This document shows positions 24,169-33,493 of a stretch of 58,603 bases of DNA, in pieces (positions within the stretch are counted from its first letter, which is position 1; every line of letters starts with the position of its first letter). The notes beneath the pieces are model-generated. The model saw only the letters and a list, made by a program, of their open reading frames with translations, ran no database searches and was not told the origin of the DNA. This stretch comes from Tolypothrix campylonemoides VB511288 (lineage in GTDB: Bacteria > Cyanobacteriota > Cyanobacteriia > Cyanobacteriales > Nostocaceae). The translations under genes and the position numbers were made by a program. The stretch is from the NCBI GenBank assembly GCA_000828075.3, contig JXCB02000027.1, forward strand, positions 112,923-171,525, in the 5' to 3' direction.

Positions 24169-24723
24169 TCAGTCATCAAAACTGCCATCTATGTCACTAC
24201 CCAAACGGCGTAATATTGCCACTGTTTGTGGTAGCACACCCACTAAAAGGGCAAATGCTTCATCTGGCAATTGAGTCACCATTTCTGGTGGAAAGTATTG
24301 TTCAAATTGGTCTAGAATCTTCTGGACTCTCTGTGCTGGTACTGGGTTTTCTGTAATTTGTTTGATTAACCGAATCCACTGTCGCCTAATTAAGTACGCT
24401 TTCTGGCGTTCCTCATGAGACTCAGGATTTAATAACGACAGGTTGCCTATAGGCAATGCTCCTTGACAATCACGGTCGTAATCGCCGCCTACAGCCGCCC
24501 CAGGACCAGCAAATTCCGCATGGTAACGTTTGAACAGTATTAAACCATTCCGCCTACGACTGTTAACCATGAAAACTTTTCCACTGAGCAGCATGGTTAG
24601 AAGATCCGAGCCATAGGATTGCTCAGTTCCATGTGGCATGACAATATAGTCAAGGAAACTGGTGTCACGACAATAAGTAGATACCATAGCAGTCTGATAG
24701 CGTTGATGCTTTTCGCTATCCAT
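24169..24723 (-). CDS. Conserved-looking hypothetical protein
   Basis: 184 aa. No family recognised. There is no signal peptide or membrane segment. The N-terminal half is rich in aromatic and small residues (DYIVMPHGTEQSYGSDLLTMLLSGKVFMVNSRRRNGLILFKRYHAEFAGPG). The C-terminal half is predicted helical (EERQKAYLIRRQWIRLIKQI, QRVQKILDQFEQYF), ending LPQTVAILRRLGSDIDGSFDD. Balanced composition and an isolated position before an AT-rich gap suggest a real single-gene unit with its promoter in that gap. Confidence 0.65.
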   Translation of the reverse strand: MDSEKHQRYQTAMVSTYCRDTSFLDYIVMPHGTEQSYGSDLLTMLLSGKVFMVNSRRRNGLILFKRYHAEFAGPGAAVGGDYDRDCQGALPIGNLSLLNPESHEERQKAYLIRRQWIRLIKQITENPVPAQRVQKILDQFEQYFPPEMVTQLPDEAFALLVGVLPQTVAILRRLGSDIDGSFDD

Positions 24724-25539
24724 CTTTTCTCAAAGTTTGAATGAGTTTGGTAATTGGCTGCACTTTAGATAGAAAACGAATTTGTTGCGCAATCAGTGTT
24801 TTGTGTTTTTCTTACTATCAAGAATTAGCTTGGGAATTTGAGTAAGAATAAATAGACCTTGTTTCGTAATTGAGTAATCATATTTTATGAGATTTAACTG
24901 CATTTGTCTTCAACTCAAGGAGGATTTTTTTAAAGTTTGTATAAAGATAAATATCTAAAATACGAAGTTTTTGTAAGGATTTTATTTTTTTTCAGCGTCA
25001 TTTCGCTAATGTCATAACTGTATAGTCTTGTTTAAATAGAAAAATTTTGCTATTTGTTTTGTTATTTAAATAGTAGATTAATTATCTAATATTTTCCGTC
25101 TCAATACATAAAACTTTCAATAAACAAAAATAAATATTTTTTGTTAATTTTGTTTTAAAATATTAATTAATATCTTTGTATAAAAAGTATTAGTAATTTT
25201 TTTACTGTAAAAATATTATATAATACCAAGAAACTGTATAAATTCTTGTCACAAATATTCTTTAATAGCTATACAGTAATAAAGGTATTATAAAAAAAAT
25301 TATTATATTATTTCAAGTATATTTACTTAATTTAGCTAAATTTTTTATAAAAATATCGTTTCTGGCAGCCCATATGTATGGTATCTAAATAGACCGTTGT
25401 ATTCTAGTGACCGTCAAATATCTTGATTTTGCATATGTCAAGATGCGATAGCGTTATATACTGAAGCAATCAGTTAAGCTTGCACTAAAAATTTTAGAAG
25501 CCTACACCCAACGGCATAAGGCTCACAAAAAAAGAGAAT
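24724..25539. other. AT-rich gene-free region
   Basis: About 815 bases, extremely AT-rich from 24890 to 25350, with many TAAAATATT-like runs. It lies upstream of the hypothetical gene and downstream of the GNAT gene (both on the minus strand). No ORF, RNA fold or repeat that I can name. Confidence 0.5.
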
Positions 25540-26154
25540 TCAAATACCTGAGTCAAGATTTAGGCGCTTGTGCAAAAGAATCTGGCGTGAGCGTCTTAAA
25601 AAGAATGCATCCAAATGAGATTCGACTTTATGCACCTGATATCCCAACTTGAAATACAGCTGCCTAGCGTGATGATTATTTTCCAAAACATGGAGGTATA
25701 AATCTTGGAATCCCCAGGAAAGGGCTACTTTTTCACAACCTGTCAGTAACTCAGAAGCAGCGCCTTGTCTGCGGTATTTTGGGTGTACAGCTAAATTAGA
25801 CAAGTAAGGAAAACTCTTACCGCTTTGTATCCAAGAATCACTAAAACGCACACCCAATTCTACAGTTCCAACTAAGTTATTTGCGGCATCAGCAGTCCTA
25901 TCAACGGCAACTAAACAGACGTGATGAGGCGCAGGAGATGCCAAACGATGCCTTAAATCTTCGTATATACCCAAACGCAATAATGGAAAAAGCCACCCGA
26001 AAAAACCATTTTGCGAGTGAAAGCTTTCGGCAATGATTTGGGCAACACCAGTCAAATCAGCAGCGATAGCCCCACGAATTTGGAATTGGCTCGAAGCTGG
26101 AACGGGTGCTGAGACTGGTTTTTGATGAGATGAGTGAAAAAACGAGGGTTTCAA
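25540..26154 (-). CDS. GNAT-family N-acetyltransferase
   Basis: 204 aa. After a variable N-terminus, FQIRGAIAADLTGVAQIIAESFH begins the GNAT fold. YLSNLAVHPKYRRQGAASELLTGCEKVA is the acetyl-CoA-binding motif A (R/Q-x-x-G-x-A), and LYLHVLENNHHARQLYFKLGYQ is motif B. It transfers an acetyl group to an unknown amine, which may be a peptide N-terminus or a small molecule. Some residues (LRLGIYEDLRHRL) suggest the cyanobacterial/plastid GNAT group. No operon partner. Confidence 0.85.
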   Translation of the reverse strand: MKPSFFHSSHQKPVSAPVPASSQFQIRGAIAADLTGVAQIIAESFHSQNGFFGWLFPLLRLGIYEDLRHRLASPAPHHVCLVAVDRTADAANNLVGTVELGVRFSDSWIQSGKSFPYLSNLAVHPKYRRQGAASELLTGCEKVALSWGFQDLYLHVLENNHHARQLYFKLGYQVHKVESHLDAFFLRRSRQILLHKRLNLDSGI

Positions 26155-26649
26155 GGCTACTTTAGTTTTGATTTTATGCTACAGAAATATTCTCAAATTT
26201 CCTAAAACACCATCAAACTTGTATGAAAACTTTAAATTCGGTCATAGATACTGAATATTGCTCCTCTATACCTAAGCTTAAGAGCATATCCAACAATCAG
26301 CAAAATAGCAACATAGCTCGCACTGTTTTTTGTAGTATAAAATGCCGCAACAAGAATTGCCTACAAAATTTTTTGACAAACACATCAGTGGAAAATCTGG
26401 TTTCTAAGCAAAACATTGCTGTGTGCCTAGTAGTCCACCACAGCAACGCCTGCTAGGTAAACCAATTTCTAAACTTATCCTCTGTTTCTCTTACTCTGCG
26501 CTCTCTGCGCCTGGAGCGGTTTTTTATTTAACCCCTCAAAGTTAGGTTGCCAGACCACTAGTAGGATAAAGGCAATGATTGAAAAAGTTTCGAGAGGACT
26601 TATACAAGGGAACTGGTGAACTGTTTGAGAATTGAGGACTGAGTCCTTA
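26155..26649. other. Intergenic region with filler repeat
   Basis: About 495 bases before the dead cyclase. A 77-codon frame at 26223 has no recognisable homology and I do not call it. The segment near 26485-26530 (ctctgcgctctctgcgcctggagcgg then ttatttaac) resembles the filler at 10093-10140. Confidence 0.4.
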
Positions 26650-26931
26650 TGAAGCCCATACTTTTAGAAGAAATGACGCGAGTCGTGTTTGATAACGGCG
26701 GCACTGTGGATTAATTTATCGGAGATCCTATTTTAGCTTTGTTTGGAGCACCAGAAGAAATAAGACCCAACGAACTAGGTGCGTCGCGCCATCAACACAG
26801 CAAGACCAATGCTGCGATCGCAACATTTAAACCAACACTGGAAACAGCAGGGTATATTTGGTGCAGGCTCTGCTGTACAATTTCGCTGTGATATCGACCA
26901 GGATACGGCTGTTGTGGGAATGTTTGGTACC
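26650..26931 (+). pseudogene. Adenylate/guanylate cyclase catalytic-domain remnant
   Basis: The frame from 26650 reads EEMTRVVFDNGGTVD-stop-FIGDPILALFGAPEE, the metal-binding region of class III cyclases (normally DKFIGDAILALFG), with TAA at 26713 replacing the expected Lys. The reading then shifts frame near 26774 and continues VRRAINTARPMLRS ... WKQQGIFGAGSAVQFRCDID and DTAVVGMFG, the next conserved block. Both ends of the gene are missing. It is a decayed fragment of a cyanobacterial cyclase; no parent copy is in the window. Confidence 0.8.
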
Positions 26932-27035
26932 AATAACCTCTCTTCCTGTTTGGTAGTTAGTGATTATTCGGACAAATCACAACAACTGATAAGGCAGTGC
27001 TACACTTACTCTGGAATCAGGACTCATGGTTTAGT

Positions 27036-28388
27036 ATGACACAATCGGTTGCTGATAAAACTCCTATTCCAGATAAAGCATCAAGGCGACATACCGATCC
27101 ACCTGGTTTGTGGATTTGTGTAGCCGCAATTTCTGTTACCCTGCACTTGCTGCTATTCTGGTTGCTACGCTCGAATTTCTATAGCTTGTCGCAACGAAAT
27201 TCTTCAAATCCTATCCCGGTAGAGTTTGTGGAGATTTCGTCAGGAGGAAAAGCGCCATCAAAAGCAAAGCCTGTTTCGTCAAAAAGGGCTTCTACAACTG
27301 GAAAGCCAACTATAGTTAGGTCATCAAAGCCAGCCACTCAAGAGAATTTAACTCCCAAAACCTCTACTGTAGAAGATAGTAATGCGATCGCCCTTGGCGG
27401 GGCTTTGCCCATCGCGCTCCGCACAACACCCGAAGGGGCGATCGCTTTCGATAACACCAAAAAAGCAGGGACTTCTCAACCCAAAGCAAATGATGCAACA
27501 ACCCAGCCATCTTCACAAAAACGGGTTGTCGAGCAAGAAACACAATCTCAACCTCAACAAGATCCAACATCTGAACCAACACCCTCACCCCAGCCTCCTG
27601 AGCAAAATCAACCAGAACCAACTTCACAGCCAACTCCAGAAGTCACTCCCCAAGCACAACAACCACAACTAACTTCACAGCCAACTCCAGAAGTCACTCC
27701 CCAAGCACAACAACCAGAACCAGCTCCTTCGCCTAACACTGCTGACAGTACAAATACAGACACTCAAAATGAGCTAAATCAAGAACTAGGCGAGCAAAAT
27801 CAGGCTTCTAATCCGCAAAATAACCCCACAGATTCAACCTCCACTGATTCCTCACCCGAAAGACAGGAACCGCAACAGACACCTAGTAGTCTCCCCACAC
27901 CAGAAGGTGAAGTCGCTGTTGGACAAGCAACGCCTCTACAAGATATTGCTCCACCAGTCAATCCTCAACAGTCGCCACCTTTAAATGAGCAAAATGGGGA
28001 AGGAACAGCCTTAGCAACTTGGGATGTAGAAGCTAATGCTGTAAAAAAAGACATACAAGAGAATCCTCCTCAAATAGTAGGAGACATTAAGGAAAAAGAA
28101 CTGGAGTCTCTTGCGCTTAATAAAGAACTTGGTGATCAGCCTATAGAGTTTAAAGCTGTCTTATTAATTGATTCCAATGGCGAGTTTAATAGTATAATTT
28201 TATATCCTGGTCAAAAAATTCCAGAACCACAAGCAACACAATACCAGGAATACGCTGAGAAAATTTTCAAAGGTCAAAAATTCATCCCAGCAAGCAATAA
28301 CGATGGAAGCAAACCCCCCTTGGGCGAGCTTGTTGTACGTATCAGAATACAGCGTAAATCCGCCAACTCATCAATACCGAGTCCTTAG
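27036..28388 (+). CDS. TonB-like proline-rich envelope-spanning protein
   Basis: 450 aa from the ATG at 27036; earlier in-frame codons run into the cyclase remnant and I reject them. A single N-terminal membrane anchor (LWICVAAISVTLHLLLFWLL, about 25-46) is followed by PVEFVEI, as in TonB. Then comes a long Pro/Gln/Glu/Thr-rich periplasmic spacer (about 60-330) and a C-terminal globular part (EFKAVLLIDSNGEFNSIILYPGQ ... GELVVRIRI). The arrangement resembles energy transducers, but no ExbB/ExbD is adjacent. The spacer contains a HIP1-bounded in-frame repeat (27384-27445) and a 51-bp duplication (27620-27721), so its length is evolving. Confidence 0.75.
   Translation: MTQSVADKTPIPDKASRRHTDPPGLWICVAAISVTLHLLLFWLLRSNFYSLSQRNSSNPIPVEFVEISSGGKAPSKAKPVSSKRASTTGKPTIVRSSKPATQENLTPKTSTVEDSNAIALGGALPIALRTTPEGAIAFDNTKKAGTSQPKANDATTQPSSQKRVVEQETQSQPQQDPTSEPTPSPQPPEQNQPEPTSQPTPEVTPQAQQPQLTSQPTPEVTPQAQQPEPAPSPNTADSTNTDTQNELNQELGEQNQASNPQNNPTDSTSTDSSPERQEPQQTPSSLPTPEGEVAVGQATPLQDIAPPVNPQQSPPLNEQNGEGTALATWDVEANAVKKDIQENPPQIVGDIKEKELESLALNKELGDQPIEFKAVLLIDSNGEFNSIILYPGQKIPEPQATQYQEYAEKIFKGQKFIPASNNDGSKPPLGELVVRIRIQRKSANSSIPSP
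27384..27445. repeat. HIP1-bounded 54-bp in-frame insert
   Basis: GCGATCGC at 27384-27391 and again at 27438-27445, exactly 54 bp apart (18 codons), enclose a GC-rich segment (cttggcggggctttgcccat...) unlike the surrounding A/C-rich spacer. It encodes LGGALPIALRTTPEGAIA inside the TonB-like protein. Confidence 0.7.
27620..27721. repeat. 51-bp direct duplication
   Basis: Two adjacent 51-bp copies starting at 27620 and 27671 encode TSQPTPEVTPQAQQPQL and TSQPTPEVTPQAQQPEP. They keep the frame and lengthen the proline-rich spacer. Confidence 0.9.
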
Positions 28389-28548
28389 TCATAGTAAAGC
28401 CCACCAGTTCCAAGCACTCACTTTTGAGTAAGTTTTTCGCTCTTTGACATTTCCTTTGTCCTATTTAGAACTTGGCACTATTTTAGGGCTTGCCATCTCA
28501 CAAAACTATGTTATAGTAATATAGTTGCAAAAATATACTTGCAAAAAT

Positions 28549-28619
28549 GCGGGCGTAGTTTAGTGGTAAAACTATAGCCTTCCAAGCTATTAATGCGGGT
28601 TCGATTCCCGCCGCCCGCT
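28549..28619 (+). tRNA. trnG-UCC: tRNA-Gly (anticodon UCC)
   Basis: 71 nt. Acceptor GCGGGCG pairs with CGCCCGC, discriminator T at 28619. The D arm is GTTT-AGTGGTA-AAAC, the anticodon stem ATAGC/GCTAT holds the loop CTTCCAA with anticodon TCC, and the T arm is GCGGG-TTCGATT-CCCGC. CCA is not encoded, as is common in cyanobacteria. Confidence 0.97.
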
Positions 28620-28754
28620 TTATTTGTAGAAAAATAATATAAAAATAAATATAAAAATAGTTTCCAGGTGAACCCTAGAAACCAGAAGAGCTTTATGTTG
28701 CATCATTCAATTATTACAACTTATTGCGACAAAAGGAATAGGAATATAAAATCT

Positions 28755-29561
28755 TCAACCAAATTTACCGCTAACGTATTCCTTGGTAGCTTCTTGTTTG
28801 GGGTTCTGGAAAATTGCTTCTGTGCGGTCAAACTCCACAAGATAACCAGTACGACCTCCTTTTTCTGACGTTTGCACGTTAAAGAAAGCAGTCAAATCAG
28901 ACACCCGCGAAGCTTGTTGCATATTGTGAGTCACAATAATAATTGTGTATTGCTCTTTGAGTTGGTGAATCAGTTCTTCAACCCGCAGGGTGGAGATGGG
29001 GTCAAGAGCAGAACAAGGTTCATCCATTAAAATAACTTCAGGCTGAACTGCGATCGCCCGAGCAATACACAAGCGCTGTTGTTGTCCGCCAGATAAGGAC
29101 AAGCCACTTTGCCGTAGTTTGTCTTTGACTTCATCCCACAAAGCCGCTTGTCTGAGCGATCGCTCTACCAGTTGATCCATATCACCTTTGTAGCCGTTGA
29201 GTCTAGGACCAAAGGTGATATTGTCATAAATTGACTTTGGAAAAGGGTTCGGTTTTTGAAACACCATCCCAATTCTACGACGCACTTCTACGGGGTCAAT
29301 GTGAGACGCGTACAAATCTTCACCCTGGTAAAAAACTTTTCCTTCTGCACGAAAAGTTTCAATTAGGTCGTTGAGGCGGTTGTAGCAGCGCAGCAAGGTA
29401 CTCTTACCACATCCAGAAGGACCAATAAAGGCTACGACCCTATTTCTCGGGACATTCAGCCAAATATCGCGTACTGCCAAAAAATTTCCGTAGTAGACGT
29501 TGAGTCCCTCTGTACGAAAAACCGTATCCGTTTGATTCCCGGTTCTAGTGTCGGTAGTCAT
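28755..29561 (-). CDS. pstB: Phosphate ABC transporter ATP-binding protein
   Basis: 268 aa. Walker [21 protein letters not shown]-loop [17 protein letters not shown], signature [16 protein letters not shown], Walker [14 protein letters not shown] and switch His in [14 protein letters not shown]. The CYNRLND and [11 protein letters not shown] blocks are diagnostic for PstB. It powers high-affinity phosphate import at the cytoplasmic membrane. It is last in the pstS-C-A-B order; the gap to pstA is about 50 bp. Confidence 0.97.
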   Translation of the reverse strand: MTTDTRTGNQTDTVFRTEGLNVYYGNFLAVRDIWLNVPRNRVVAFIGPSGCGKSTLLRCYNRLNDLIETFRAEGKVFYQGEDLYASHIDPVEVRRRIGMVFQKPNPFPKSIYDNITFGPRLNGYKGDMDQLVERSLRQAALWDEVKDKLRQSGLSLSGGQQQRLCIARAIAVQPEVILMDEPCSALDPISTLRVEELIHQLKEQYTIIIVTHNMQQASRVSDLTAFFNVQTSEKGGRTGYLVEFDRTEAIFQNPKQEATKEYVSGKFG

Positions 29562-29612
29562 AAATAAGTAACGTTGTTTTCTTGATTTTAGTTAAATGTT
29601 CGATGGCTTATC

Positions 29613-30503
29613 TTATTTAAGTGTGCGACTCGTTGCCCAACGGGCAATGATATTTGTCAGCAGAACTAACAACACCAAAATCAAAGCCGCCGCCCAAGCT
29701 AATGACTGCAAATTTGCATACGGCGAAGTGCCATAGTTATAAACAAAAACAGCAAGAGAAGGTGTCGGTGCGAATAAGCCACTGGGCCAATACTGAGACG
29801 CTAAAGCCGTAAACAGTAAAGGTGCGGTTTCTCCAGACGCACGAGCGATCGCCAAAGTCACCCCAGTCACAATTGCTGGTACAGCTGCTGGTAACACCAC
29901 TTGAGAAACTGTTTGAAACTTAGTTGCTCCTAACCCCGTAGCGGCTTGGCGCAAATCATTTGATACTAATTGCAAGGCTTCGTCAGTAGTTCGCACTATA
30001 ATAGGCAACATCAAAATTGCCAGAGCAACTCCTCCAGCTATAGCTGAGAATGTACCAGTGGTCAGAACCACAATTGCATAAGCAAATACTCCAGCAATAA
30101 TCGAGGGAACTCCGCTCAAAATATTGGTAGCAAACCGAACCCACCGGGATATTTTACCAGAGCTAAACTCTGTCAAATAAATTGCTGCCAAAACTCCAAA
30201 AGGAATGCTAAATAGTGCAGCAAGTGCTACTACTGTTATTGTTCCCACAATGGCATGACCAAAGCCTCCTCCTGGTACGAACGGCGGCGGTGGTAATTGA
30301 GTAAATATATTCAAATTAAAACTGCTGAAGCCTCGCAAGAGGACGTAAATCAGCACTGACAGCAAAGGCAAAAGAGACAATATCCCGCATACAAATGCTA
30401 AAACCGTCATCACCGTGTTAAACAACGTCCGGGAAGACGACCGAGAGTAAGCCAGACTGTTGCGTCCCCCACCAGAGGGCTGCTCTGAAAAACTAGAAGT
30501 CAT
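29613..30503 (-). CDS. pstA: Phosphate ABC transporter permease PstA
   Basis: 296 aa with six predicted membrane segments. FGVLAAIYLTEFS precedes the MetI-type domain, and the coupling motif lies in DLRQAATGLGATKFQTVSQVVLPAAVPAIVTGV. It partners with PstC to form the channel. pstC ends 19 bp upstream of its start, consistent with one operon. Confidence 0.95.
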   Translation of the reverse strand: MTSSFSEQPSGGGRNSLAYSRSSSRTLFNTVMTVLAFVCGILSLLPLLSVLIYVLLRGFSSFNLNIFTQLPPPPFVPGGGFGHAIVGTITVVALAALFSIPFGVLAAIYLTEFSSGKISRWVRFATNILSGVPSIIAGVFAYAIVVLTTGTFSAIAGGVALAILMLPIIVRTTDEALQLVSNDLRQAATGLGATKFQTVSQVVLPAAVPAIVTGVTLAIARASGETAPLLFTALASQYWPSGLFAPTPSLAVFVYNYGTSPYANLQSLAWAAALILVLLVLLTNIIARWATSRTLK

Positions 30504-30522
30504 GTTTTAACACACCCAAATG

Positions 30523-31479
30523 TTACAGTCGCTTGACTCGTAGTACTATTAACTCTGCCAAAATGTTGACTATAAGAGTTAAAACAAACAGAATTAACGC
30601 TGCGTACATTAAAGCTGCAATTTGTAGTCCGCCGGCTTCTGAAAATTGACTAGCCAACAGAGAAGAAATCGTATTGGCTGGTGCAAACAGCGAGGCGTTA
30701 ATGTTATTGGAGTTTCCAATCAATATCGTGACAGCCATTGTTTCTCCCATCGCCCGCCCGAGTCCTAGCATCACAGCACTCACAATGCCAGAAAAGGCAG
30801 CTGGGATGAGAACCTTCAAAATTGTCTCCCAGCGCGTGGCTCCCAGCCCCAGAGCTGCTTGACGCAAACTAGAAGGTAGGGAAATCAGCGCATCGCGAGA
30901 TATGGCTGTGATGATAGGCAAAGTCATAATGGCTAAGATGACTCCAGCAGCCAACATATTAGGTCCTGCGGGAACGGTACTAAAAATTGGCAAAAAGCCC
31001 AAGGAAGAATTGAGAAATTTTCCGACGCTTGTTAACGGGGGAACTAAAACAAAAAATCCCCATATCCCATACACAATGCTAGGAATAGCTGCTAGCAGTT
31101 CTACCAAGAAAACCAGCACTAACCGCACTTTGGCTGGTAAAAAATTTTCGCTCAGCAACACAGCTGTGCCAACGCCAATCGGTACAGCTATCAGCAAACC
31201 AATAAAAGCACTCACTAAAGTTCCGTAAATTTGCGGTAGTGCTCCGTACTCATTTGTAACAGGGTTCCAAGTGCTGTTAACTAAAAAGCTAGCGCCATAC
31301 TTTTGAATAGCAGGCCACGCCTGAATGCCAACCTGAATTGCTATCCATACTAGGATGGCAGCAACCGCCAATGCAAAAATCCGCGTCAGCCAAATAAAGC
31401 CACGATCCAGTGACTTTTCTGCTTGAGAAGGTGGTTTAACTATTGCAATCTGGGCTTGTGTAGTCATGACGAGACCCAT
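30523..31479 (-). CDS. pstC: Phosphate ABC transporter permease PstC
   Basis: 318 aa with six predicted membrane segments. VLLSENFLPAKVRLVLVFLVELLAAIPSIVYG and the EAA-like loop SLRQAALGLGATRWETILKVLIPAAFSGI are typical of PstC. Two ATGs compete: 31479 (MGLVMTTQ) and 31467 (MTTQ); neither has a clear ribosome site. About 70 bp separate it from pstS, and this gap includes an ATTCAAA heptamer repeat. Confidence 0.94.
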   Translation of the reverse strand: MGLVMTTQAQIAIVKPPSQAEKSLDRGFIWLTRIFALAVAAILVWIAIQVGIQAWPAIQKYGASFLVNSTWNPVTNEYGALPQIYGTLVSAFIGLLIAVPIGVGTAVLLSENFLPAKVRLVLVFLVELLAAIPSIVYGIWGFFVLVPPLTSVGKFLNSSLGFLPIFSTVPAGPNMLAAGVILAIMTLPIITAISRDALISLPSSLRQAALGLGATRWETILKVLIPAAFSGIVSAVMLGLGRAMGETMAVTILIGNSNNINASLFAPANTISSLLASQFSEAGGLQIAALMYAALILFVLTLIVNILAELIVLRVKRL

Positions 31480-31514
31480 GAATGGGAGAAAAAGTGGGAG
31501 CGAACCACAGCAAG

Positions 31515-31537
31515 AAATTCAAAATTCAAAATTCAAA
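31515..31537. repeat. ATTCAAA heptamer repeat between pstS and pstC
   Basis: Three copies of attcaaa, the reverse complement of the TTTTGAA-type family seen near the Y-RNA-like units, hisC and glk. It lies in the 70-bp pstS-pstC gap. Confidence 0.8.
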
Positions 31538-31549
31538 AAGCTCAGTGTG

Positions 31550-32734
31550 CTATTTACTAGCACTGGCACCAGTAGCACTGCTACCCCCGGCAATTTTATA
31601 ATCTGCACTGATTGCATCGGCAGCCGTTGTCACTTTTTGAACTACGGCTTGGGGGAGAGGAACGTAGCCTAGTTGTGGAGCAATTTTTTGACCTTCTGTC
31701 AAGCCGTACTCAATCATGGCTTCTACTGCTTTGGCTTTTGCAGCATCGGCATATTTCTTGTTAGCCAGAATCCAACTGTAGGTGACGATAGGATAGGAAT
31801 CTGCCCCTTCTGGATCTGTAATAAAGGCACGGAGATTTTCCGGAAGAGTTACTGCTTCCAAGGTTTTAGCTGCAGATGCATCGCTTGGTGCAACAAATTG
31901 ACCTGCTTTATTTTGCAAAGCCGCAAAATTGAGTTTACTATTCTTGGCGTAAGCGTACTCGACGTAACCAATTGAGCCTTGAGTTTGTTGTATTTGGGCA
32001 GTAACACCATCATTGCCCTTGGCAGCAACTCCCGCAGGCCAGTTGACAGTTTTCCCACTACCTACTTTAGACTTCCATTCTGGATTAATTGCACTCAGGT
32101 GTTGCGTAAATACACCCGTGGTACCGCTACCTTCAGCACGATGCACAATTGTAATTGGCGTGTTGGGAAGCTTGGCACCAGGGTTAGCCGCAGCAATTTT
32201 CGGGTCGTTCCAAGACTTAATTGTGCCTAAGAAGATACCAGTATAAACATCTCGTGGAAGCCTTAGCTCCTGTACACCAGGTAGGTTGTAAGCCAGCACA
32301 ATGCTACCAGCTGTCATAGGCAGCAAAAGTACGCCATTTTGCACCTTTTGGATTTCTTCATCCGTCATAGCAACGTCGCTGGCACCAAAGTCTACAAGAC
32401 CTTTGGTAAATTGCTCAATTCCAGCACCGCTACCAACTGGTTGATAGTTGACTTGGAGATTGGGATATCTCTGGCTTAAAGCCTGGAACCAAGTTTGGTA
32501 CAGCGGTGCAGGGAAGGTGGCACCAGCCCCATTCAATCTCACATTTCCACCAAGATCTAGTTTGCCTGGAGCTGTAGCCGTTGTATTAGTAGCAGCACCA
32601 GGAGAGGATTCCCCAGTGCTAGCACCGTTTTGCGTTTGTGCTCCACCGCAAGCCGCCAAACTAGCAGTAAGTATCAATACTGAAAAAGTTCTTGTTAACA
32701 GAGGAAGATTAGTTACAGGGTAACGAAAAAGCAT
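31550..32734 (-). CDS. pstS: Phosphate-binding periplasmic lipoprotein
   Basis: 394 aa. The signal sequence ends in the lipobox LAACGG. A low-complexity linker leads to GNVRLNGAGATFPAPLYQTWF, the PstS N-terminal signature. VDFGASDVAMTDEE and VHRAEGSGTTGVFTQHL carry phosphate-binding residues of this family. It captures phosphate in the periplasm for PstCA. It is the first gene of the pst operon, with a Pho-box-like site about 55-70 bp upstream of its start. Confidence 0.96.
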   Translation of the reverse strand: MLFRYPVTNLPLLTRTFSVLILTASLAACGGAQTQNGASTGESSPGAATNTTATAPGKLDLGGNVRLNGAGATFPAPLYQTWFQALSQRYPNLQVNYQPVGSGAGIEQFTKGLVDFGASDVAMTDEEIQKVQNGVLLLPMTAGSIVLAYNLPGVQELRLPRDVYTGIFLGTIKSWNDPKIAAANPGAKLPNTPITIVHRAEGSGTTGVFTQHLSAINPEWKSKVGSGKTVNWPAGVAAKGNDGVTAQIQQTQGSIGYVEYAYAKNSKLNFAALQNKAGQFVAPSDASAAKTLEAVTLPENLRAFITDPEGADSYPIVTYSWILANKKYADAAKAKAVEAMIEYGLTEGQKIAPQLGYVPLPQAVVQKVTTAADAISADYKIAGGSSATGASASK

Positions 32735-33493
32735 GGATGTGTCGTTTTGGTTATTTTCCTGCTAAGCGTATATACTATACAGCTGTAGAGTAAAGAATAG
32801 GTTAACACAAATAGAATTACGACTTTGGAATGACTACTGTTTCTAACTTTAGAATTACAAAATTTAATATTGTTTTTTAGGCAAAAGTTTGTAACTGCAA
32901 TCAGTTGATTCGGAAAACAAATAATACATTAGTACATTAGTTTTAGTTTAATAAAAACAAAAACAGATTATACAACCATGGTAATGTATAAAGCTCACCC
33001 CATTTAGGGATGAGAAACTACAATTATATAGCTATGTGTGTTCAAATTAGCATTTTTAACTTGTTTAAATTTATAAAATAGCAATCGTGCTGAAATCTCA
33101 ATAGAATATGACAGAAGAAAAGTACATACCACACAACAAAACAAGTTCCTTCACTACTAAAGAAGGCTTCATATAATTTGAGTAAGGGTCAAGTTTGCCA
33201 AGTGCATATTATATAAATAAGTAGGTCGGTAAGAAAAAACCTAATTGGAAAGGCTTGTCCTAAGTTATTTGTCATTAGGAGCCATTGCGGGGGTTTTCCC
33301 CCAACCCCAAAGGGAATCCCAAAGCCCGAGTCCTACGGCGTTAATTGGTAAGAGCTTCGGTCATATTTAAATTTTGTAATATAGTTCTGTTTATTCCTGC
33401 CTACCTACTTATTTTTCAATTAGAGATTAAGAAATAAAATAATACTATTATTTACAATTTTGTACGAGAGTCCTTTGCATGAGTGCGTTGTAA
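32735..33493. other. Long intergenic region between pstS and bioY
   Basis: About 760 AT-rich bases between divergent genes. Apart from the Pho-box-like site it holds a GC-rich hairpin gggggttttccccc near 33287-33302 followed by filler-like sequence. No gene is convincing. Confidence 0.45.
32788..32806 (-). promoter_or_regulatory. Candidate Pho box and promoter of pstS
   Basis: On the minus strand GTTAACCT-ATT-CTTTACTC forms two imperfect 8-mers spaced by 3, resembling the cyanobacterial Pho box (repeats like CTTAACCT with 3-bp spacing) bound by the PhoB-type regulator. A TATAGT -10-like sequence lies about 8 bp downstream (32774-32779). The first 8-mer is strong (7/8), the second weaker (5/8). 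Confidence 0.5.

Noticed and set aside
26223-26456. 77-codon frame between the GNAT gene and the cyclase remnant
   Set aside because: Composition is AT-driven, with no family, no ribosome site and repeat-like ends; not enough support.
28668-28868. 66-codon frame after tRNA-Gly
   Set aside because: Overlaps pstB on the opposite strand; no family features.
33286-33302. GC hairpin before bioY as a riboswitch
   Set aside because: Only a simple ggggg/ccccc stem about 190 bp away, with no aptamer-like conserved sequence.
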